Shown here one piece after another: positions 59,289 to 64,000 of a stretch of DNA of 64,000 bases. Made by a program: the position numbers and the translations under genes. Position 1 is the stretch's first letter; each line of letters begins with the position of its first letter. Where the stretch lies: positions 310,001 through 374,000 of the forward strand of contig CAVQIX010000003.1 in assembly GCA_963712765.1 (NCBI GenBank), written 5' to 3'. The notes under the pieces were generated by a model, which made no database searches, was not told the origin of the DNA, and worked only from the letters and a program-made list of their open reading frames with translations. This DNA is from CAXMST01 sp963712765 (GTDB lineage: Bacteria; Actinomycetota; Thermoleophilia; Solirubrobacterales; 70-9).

Positions 59289-59666
59289 ATGGCTTCCACC
59301 TCGGTGGACAAGGCCGGAGGGGAGGGCTCCGCGAGCGGCAGCCGCACGCAGTCGACCGTCTGTCCCCGCTTCCACGCGGCAGTCGAGTTGATCGGGCGTC
59401 GCTGGACGGGCGCGATCCTCGTCACCCTGCTCGACGGCCCCCGCTTCTTCCGTGAGCTGGGCGCGGCGATTCCCGGCCTCTCTGATCGCCTGCTCTCGCA
59501 GCGGCTCCGAGAGCTCGAAGCGGAGGGAATCGTCGCCCGCACGGTTCACGACGGACCCCCGGCGCGGGTCTCCTACGAGCTCACCGAGCTCGGGTGGCAG
59601 CTCGAGCCCGCGATCGATGAGCTCGGCGAGTGGGCGCGGCAGTGGGAGTCAGCGAACGCCGGCTGA
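59289..59666 (+). CDS. HxlR-family winged-helix regulator
   Basis: 125 residues. VCPRFHAAVELIGRRWTGAI, LLDGPRFFRELGAAIPGLSDRLLS, QRLRELEAEGIVART and YELTELGWQL are the family pattern. The conserved N-terminal Cys is present, so redox or aldehyde sensing is possible. The target is not evident; neighbours (MarP-like protease, GGCT-like protein) are candidates. Confidence 0.92.
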   Translation: MASTSVDKAGGEGSASGSRTQSTVCPRFHAAVELIGRRWTGAILVTLLDGPRFFRELGAAIPGLSDRLLSQRLRELEAEGIVARTVHDGPPARVSYELTELGWQLEPAIDELGEWARQWESANAG

Positions 59667-59688
59667 GCAGTCGGTCCGCGGGCCTCCG

Positions 59689-60276
59689 TCACCACTCGCG
59701 AGGGTTGCCGGCCGGTATCTCATCCTTGATCAGGCGACCGTCGATCAGCTCGACCGGGTAGGGGAGAGTCGTCCGCCGGTAGGCGTCGCCCTGACCGGCA
59801 CCGAAGCCGTCGAAGGCCGCCTCGACCGCCTCCGCGTAGCTGCGCAGGATCACTGCGCTCGGAGGTGCCTGGGGTGCGAGGTGGCCCGGCTTGGCTACGT
59901 AGGCGATGACGCGATCGAAGCCGGGCGCCCCAGGGGTGGACTCGATCGCGGCGCCGAGCTCGTGGCGGTCGTAACGGACCTCGCGCAGGTCGAGGCGGTC
60001 GAGCTCCGCGGCTGAGACCTCGATCAACCCGCCGTTCGGGGCCTCGGCCGGATCCGCACCGGGCTCGACATTGAGGCCGAGTACCCACCCGGGGACCGAG
60101 CCGTCGTCGCCTCGGGCAAAGGTCTTCTCGCAGCCGCGGTTGTCGCGCACCGCGGAGAAGCGCCGCCTCCAGCCACCCAGGGTCGCGGGCCAGATCCGCT
60201 CGACCTCGCGCCCGAGCGTGATCGAGGCGCTGGTTCTGTCGACCAATGACCCGTATCCGAAGACCGCGATCCGCAC
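59689..60276 (-). CDS. Gamma-glutamylcyclotransferase-fold (GGCT-like) protein
   Basis: 195 residues. VFGYGSLVDRTSAS is the substrate-loop signature of the AIG2/GGCT/ChaC group, followed by a WRRRFS region and an IEVSAAELDRLDLRE segment with the position of the catalytic acid. It is longer than simple GGCTs. Activity on gamma-glutamyl peptides is inferred from fold only. GTG start, 12 nt after the upstream helicase gene, whose stop codon overlaps its -10-like box. Confidence 0.8.
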   Translation of the reverse strand: MRIAVFGYGSLVDRTSASITLGREVERIWPATLGGWRRRFSAVRDNRGCEKTFARGDDGSVPGWVLGLNVEPGADPAEAPNGGLIEVSAAELDRLDLREVRYDRHELGAAIESTPGAPGFDRVIAYVAKPGHLAPQAPPSAVILRSYAEAVEAAFDGFGAGQGDAYRRTTLPYPVELIDGRLIKDEIPAGNPREW

Positions 60277-60285
60277 CGTTGGCGG

Positions 60286-60291
60286 AGTCTA
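60286..60291 (-). promoter_or_regulatory. -10-like box (TAGACT) of GGCT-like gene, overlapping the upstream stop
   Basis: TAGACT on the minus strand, 9 nt before the GTG at 60276. Its TAG is also the stop codon of the helicase gene. Confidence 0.4.
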
Positions 60292-63200
60292 GGCGGCGGG
60301 GGCGACCGCCAGTGTCCGTTCCTTCGGATGGGGGCATAGCCGGGGCCGGGCCGGGCAGTCGTGGCAGAGCGAGCGGTGGGGGGTGTCGGTGGCCTCGAAG
60401 CGGCGGGCACGGATCCCTGCGATCAGGGCCTCGATCCGCTCGCGGCCGGCGGCGATCGCGGCCGCGTCGAGATCGGCGCGAATCGAGCGGGCCGGATCGG
60501 CGAGGAAGACGTAGGCGCTCGCGACCTCGGGTGCATCGGTCGCCTCGGCGACGGCGTGCGCGTACAGGGAGCGCTGGATCTCGTAGTCCTCGGAAAGCGG
60601 CTCGCCCGCGGCGGGCGGCTCGGCGTCGGTCTTGTAGTCGATCACCAGCGGCGGGCGCCCAGGCACTTCGACGAGGAGATCGATCGTGCCGCGCATGATC
60701 GTCTCGCTGCCGAGCGCGATGCGGAACGGGACCTCGGGTCGGAAGCGCGCCCCAGCCCCGGCCAGCTCGGCGAGCAGGTCGGACTCCAGCCACGCGTTCA
60801 GGAGGCCGGTGGCGTCCTCGGCCCGCCCGGCCGCGACACCCTCACGTGCCAGGGTCGCCGCGATCAGTTCGTGCCCGGGCGCCCTCCATCCGTCGCGGGC
60901 GCTGGTCTCGAGCAGGTCGTGGACGGCGCGACCGAATCCGAAGCGATTCGAGGTCGGTGCGGCGTCGTCGGGGTGGGGCTGCAGCGGCCCGGCGGCGGCC
61001 ACCTCGGATCCGAGCCCGAGGACCCGCTCGGCCAGGAACCGGTAGCCGCAGCGGTTGTAGTCGGCCAGGGCCGCGTAGGAGAGGCCGCGCGCGGCGCTGC
61101 CGCCGCGCTCGGCGAGCGCCAGCATCGGCGGCTCGACATCGTCGCCGGGGTCGGGATCGGGCGCCGGCGGCCGCATCTCGAAGCCGAGCTCGGCCGCCTC
61201 CCGCTCACCGGCTCCGAGCACGTGGACGGCGACGGTGGGCGGCTCGAAGGTCGCGTCGAGGTCCCCACGCGCGGTCGCGGGGGCGATCTTCACCTCGAGA
61301 TGAGCCGTATCGGTTGCGCCAAGCGCGGGCAGCAGGCGGCTGAGCACGCTGTGGCTCGGCTTCGGCTCGGTGTGTCCGCCGTCGAGGTCCTGTGGGTCGA
61401 AGAGGCCGCTGAGGATCAGCCTGCGTCGCGCCCGGGAGGCGGCGACGTAGGCGAGCCTGCCCGACTCCTGGGACTCGGCTGCGGCCGCCGCTTCCTGGAT
61501 CTCGGTGTAGCCGTCGAGGGTCAGGCTCTTGCCGCCCGCTCTCGCCAGCCGGAGGCCGACCCTGGGGCCGAGCCACTCATCGTCGTCCTCGGGGTTCCCC
61601 TCTCCCTCCGGCTCCTGGTCCGCCCGGCTCGCGTCGAGCCCCCCGGCCCCGAAGCTGAGCCGCAGGTCGGGCGGGGCGCCGGCTGTGACCTGGGCCCGCC
61701 CGAGGTCGGCGACGGCGACGCAGTCGAACTCCAGGCCCTTCGCCGCGTGGATCGTCATCACGGTGATCCCGGGGTGATCCTCGGCAGCGACGCTGGCCTC
61801 CGCCTCGCGATCGGAGAGCGCGGCGCGATCTCTGGCGTAGAGCAGGAACCCGCGCAGATCGCGACCCTCGTGCGACTCGTACTCGCCGGCGAGCCGGATC
61901 AGCTTCAGCAGGTTCGCCGCTCGGCGGTTGCCGCCCGGCATCGCCAGCGCGGCGAGGTCGTAGTCGAAGGTCTCCAGCGTCGCCTCTACCAGGCCGTCGA
62001 GCGGCAGCAGCGGCGCCCGCTCACGGAGATCAACCAGTAGCCGAGCAAAGCGCTCGATCCGGCCACGGTCCTCGCCCGACATCCGCTCGGCCCACTCAGC
62101 AGCGCGGCGCCAGAGCTCGAGGTCCTCAGCAGAGGTTGAAGGTTCGTCGGGGTCCGGCGCCTCCCCGCTGAGCAGCTGACCTTCGAGGGCCGGCCAGATG
62201 TGCCTGCCCCTTCCGGCCATGCGCCTGAGCATCCACAGAGCGTCAGGGCTCGCCCCGCACGCGGGTGAGGCGAGTGCGCCGAACAGCGGCTCGTCGTCGA
62301 GCGGGTTTGCGACGCAGGCGAGCAGGCGCAGCGCGTCCTCGACCTGTTGCGCCGACCAATAGCCCCGGCCGCCGACGACGTAGGGGTCGAGACCGGCGAG
62401 CTCGAGCGCCTCGGCATAGGCATCGACGTGGGAGAAGGCGCGCAGCAGCAGGACCATCGAAGCGGGGTCGACACCGTCGTCGGCGAGCAGGCGCAGGTGG
62501 CGAGCGAGGTTACGTGCCTCGGCGATCCGATTCGCGGCTGTCTCCACCGCCGTGGTCTTGATCTCGATCCCGTCGTTCCAGCCCTTGCGCTCGACCGCGA
62601 GCACCTCGACCGAGGCTCCTTGAGGACCGGGTCGCTCTCCCTCGGGCTCGCGGCCCACCCGGAGCGGGCGGAAGTCGTCGAGCAGGCACTCCCCGACCAC
62701 GTTGACCGCGGCGACTATCGTCGGGTCGGAGCGGAAGCTGCCGCTCAGTGGCAGCACGGCGCCGTCTCCGAGCCGCTCGCGGATCCTCTCCCGCTCGGCA
62801 CGGAAGCTCTCGAGGTCGGCGCCGCGGAAGGCATAGATCGACTGGAACTCATCGCCGACCGTGAACAGCCTCGTCTCCGGCCCACAGAGCGAGCGGACGA
62901 GTGTCACCTGCAACGGGCTTGTGTCCTGGAATTCGTCGATCAGCAGGTGGTCGAAGCGTTCCTGCTGGGCTCGCGCTATCGCCGCGCTCGATCCGATCAG
63001 CTCTACCGTCAGCAGCTGCAGGTCGTCGAAGTCGACACCCGAGCGCTCCGCCTTGGCCTCCGAGTAGCGCTCGGCGAAGGCGACCAGCAGGCGGCGCAGC
63101 GCCTGGTAGGAGGCGTCGGCCAGCTCCAGTGCCGCGGGGTCGGTGGCCCCTTCGCCGTCCCCCTCGAAGGCGGTGATCTGGATCGGGGGCAGCTCCACCC

Positions 63201-63852
63201 GGCTCCCCTGGTTGCGGCACTCGTCATGCGCGGCCCGGATCAGGCCCCTGAGACGGTTGCGGTATCCGGCCGCCGCCCGGGCGACGTCGTCGTCAGTGGC
63301 GGCGAGCTCGGCGAGGACCGCTTCGAAGGCGATCACACTGAGCCGGGTCGCCTCGTCGGCGTCGAGTACGCGGAAATTGGGATCGAGGCCCGCCGCGACC
63401 GGATAGGCGCCGAGCAGACGCCGGCAGAAGCCGTGGATCGTGGTGATCGGCGCCCCCTCTCCCGCGCGCGCAGCGCGGCGCAGACGCGAGCTGCGCTCGG
63501 GCTCCTCGGCCGCTCGCGATCGCCGCATCAGCTCGACCCGCACCCGGCGTCGCATCTCGGACGCCGCTCTCTCGGTGAAGGTGAAGGCGAGGATCCGCTC
63601 CGGCTCGACCCCGTCGAGATCGACCGCGTCGCAGTAGCGATCGACCAGCACCCTCGTCTTGCCGGTGCCGGCGCCAGCCTCGAGGAAGACGTCGCGCTCA
63701 CGCGCCTCGATCGCCGTCGCCTGCTCGGCGGTGGGGGGGAGGGGGCTGGTCAGTGGCTCGGGGGGAACGCCGACGCCGCTCCTCGTCGCGGCCGGCTTCC
63801 GATCGACCCCGGCGATCGGGTCCTCGAAGCTGAGCTGGGCGGGGTCGCTCAT
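60289..63852 (-). CDS. UvrD/RecB-type helicase-nuclease (AdnB/AddA-like)
   Basis: 1187 residues. An SF1A helicase: Q-motif/Walker A TAEQATAIEARERDVFLEAGAGTGKTR region, FTERAASEMRRRV (Ia), DHLLIDEFQDTSPLQ (II), VGDEFQSIYAFRGADLESF (III) and TIHAAKGLEFDCV (V). The C-terminal PD-(D/E)xK nuclease has PLVIDYKTDAEPP as its core. Fe-S cluster cysteines are visible: one in NRCGYRFLAERVLGLG and three in SLCHDCPARPRLCP. It processes double-strand DNA ends for recombination. ATG overlaps the stop of the upstream partner (ATGA). Confidence 0.93.
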   Translation of the reverse strand: MSDPAQLSFEDPIAGVDRKPAATRSGVGVPPEPLTSPLPPTAEQATAIEARERDVFLEAGAGTGKTRVLVDRYCDAVDLDGVEPERILAFTFTERAASEMRRRVRVELMRRSRAAEEPERSSRLRRAARAGEGAPITTIHGFCRRLLGAYPVAAGLDPNFRVLDADEATRLSVIAFEAVLAELAATDDDVARAAAGYRNRLRGLIRAAHDECRNQGSRVELPPIQITAFEGDGEGATDPAALELADASYQALRRLLVAFAERYSEAKAERSGVDFDDLQLLTVELIGSSAAIARAQQERFDHLLIDEFQDTSPLQVTLVRSLCGPETRLFTVGDEFQSIYAFRGADLESFRAERERIRERLGDGAVLPLSGSFRSDPTIVAAVNVVGECLLDDFRPLRVGREPEGERPGPQGASVEVLAVERKGWNDGIEIKTTAVETAANRIAEARNLARHLRLLADDGVDPASMVLLLRAFSHVDAYAEALELAGLDPYVVGGRGYWSAQQVEDALRLLACVANPLDDEPLFGALASPACGASPDALWMLRRMAGRGRHIWPALEGQLLSGEAPDPDEPSTSAEDLELWRRAAEWAERMSGEDRGRIERFARLLVDLRERAPLLPLDGLVEATLETFDYDLAALAMPGGNRRAANLLKLIRLAGEYESHEGRDLRGFLLYARDRAALSDREAEASVAAEDHPGITVMTIHAAKGLEFDCVAVADLGRAQVTAGAPPDLRLSFGAGGLDASRADQEPEGEGNPEDDDEWLGPRVGLRLARAGGKSLTLDGYTEIQEAAAAAESQESGRLAYVAASRARRRLILSGLFDPQDLDGGHTEPKPSHSVLSRLLPALGATDTAHLEVKIAPATARGDLDATFEPPTVAVHVLGAGEREAAELGFEMRPPAPDPDPGDDVEPPMLALAERGGSAARGLSYAALADYNRCGYRFLAERVLGLGSEVAAAGPLQPHPDDAAPTSNRFGFGRAVHDLLETSARDGWRAPGHELIAATLAREGVAAGRAEDATGLLNAWLESDLLAELAGAGARFRPEVPFRIALGSETIMRGTIDLLVEVPGRPPLVIDYKTDAEPPAAGEPLSEDYEIQRSLYAHAVAEATDAPEVASAYVFLADPARSIRADLDAAAIAAGRERIEALIAGIRARRFEATDTPHRSLCHDCPARPRLCPHPKERTLAVAPAA

Positions 63853-64000
63853 CGCTGCTCCTCGTCGTCCTCATCCGGCTCGGTGACCCCGCGCTCCATG
63901 CGGCAGATGGGTGCGAAGCCGCACCAGCTGGGGCAGGATCCCTCGCGTGGATCTCGCAGGACCCGACCCGACCTGATCCCGGCGACGATCCCGCCGGCCC
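63849..64000 (-). CDS. Partner RecB/AdnA-type nuclease gene, only the last 49 codons in window
   Basis: The minus-strand frame from the window edge ends GSCPSWCGFAPICRMERG and then EPDEDDEEQR, stop at 63849-63851. The C-x3-C-x5-C spacing is the C-terminal Fe-S part of a PD-(D/E)xK nuclease, so the gene is most likely the other subunit of an AdnAB/AddAB-like complex. The rest lies beyond the window. Confidence 0.75.
   Translation of the reverse strand, partial: AGGIVAGIRSGRVLRDPREGSCPSWCGFAPICRMERGVTEPDEDDEEQR

Noticed and set aside
60361..62040. 559-codon plus-strand open frame
   Set aside because: Lies wholly opposite the helicase-nuclease gene, whose motifs II-V and nuclease core are certain; the plus frame has no domain.

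Overview
The window is a strongly GC-rich, densely coding bacterial chromosome segment with G or C at nearly every third codon position. The best guess is an actinobacterium of the Thermoleophilia/Solirubrobacterales type. The gene order rpmE-prfA-prmC-sua5 ... wecA-atpI-atpBEFHAGDC is the classical actinobacterial block. AdnAB-like helicase-nucleases, paired LytR-CpsA-Psr (LCP) proteins, a MarP-like protease and a DevS-like GAF kinase all fit. At least 15 genes have a TANNNT box 6-10 nt before the start codon and no Shine-Dalgarno, as expected for leaderless transcripts. The phylum is well supported; class and order are inference. No tRNA, rRNA, IS element, prophage or CRISPR was found. No gene-free stretch exceeds 300 bases; the longest are 1479-1694 and 30424-30700.

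Layout. 1-1478: 3' part of ETF-quinone oxidoreductase. 1549-12766: a secreted giant protein of about 16 DUF11-like repeats, broken by a one-base frameshift at about 7290, then an L,D-transpeptidase and a secreted metallophosphoesterase. 12899-21947: a stress/dormancy-like region with two divergent flavoprotein oxidoreductases, a TreT-like trehalose synthase, a wax ester/triacylglycerol synthase, a tandem universal stress protein, and a GAF histidine kinase flanked by two response regulators, one without an output domain. 22032-38143: the translation/ATP-synthase block, with rpiB, glyA, a DUF354 protein and a CDF transporter inserted. 38147-48826: envelope and sugar-nucleotide genes (lipoproteins, M20 peptidase, two tandem LCP transferases, UDP-sugar dehydrogenase, two nucleotidyltransferases, PGI/PMI isomerase). 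48833-53277: two thioredoxin-fold proteins, homoserine kinase and an ABC-2 exporter. 53345-59666: orphan ParA, FHA protein, small zinc-ribbon protein, SRPBCC protein, lipoprotein, penicillin-binding protein divergent from a MarP-like protease, and an HxlR regulator. 59689-64000: GGCT-fold protein and two RecB/AdnAB-type helicase-nuclease genes, the last cut by the window edge.

How the genes connect. One theme is envelope construction: PGI/PMI, the nucleotidyltransferases and UDP-sugar dehydrogenase make activated sugars; the WecA-like enzyme and DUF354 protein probably start or extend a lipid-linked glycan; the LCP pair would attach it to peptidoglycan; the PBP, L,D-transpeptidase and MarP-like protease remodel the wall; and the DUF11 giant is a likely surface partner. 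The second theme is dormancy: a DevS-like sensor next to a storage-lipid synthase, a universal stress protein and trehalose synthesis mirrors the content of the mycobacterial DosR regulon.
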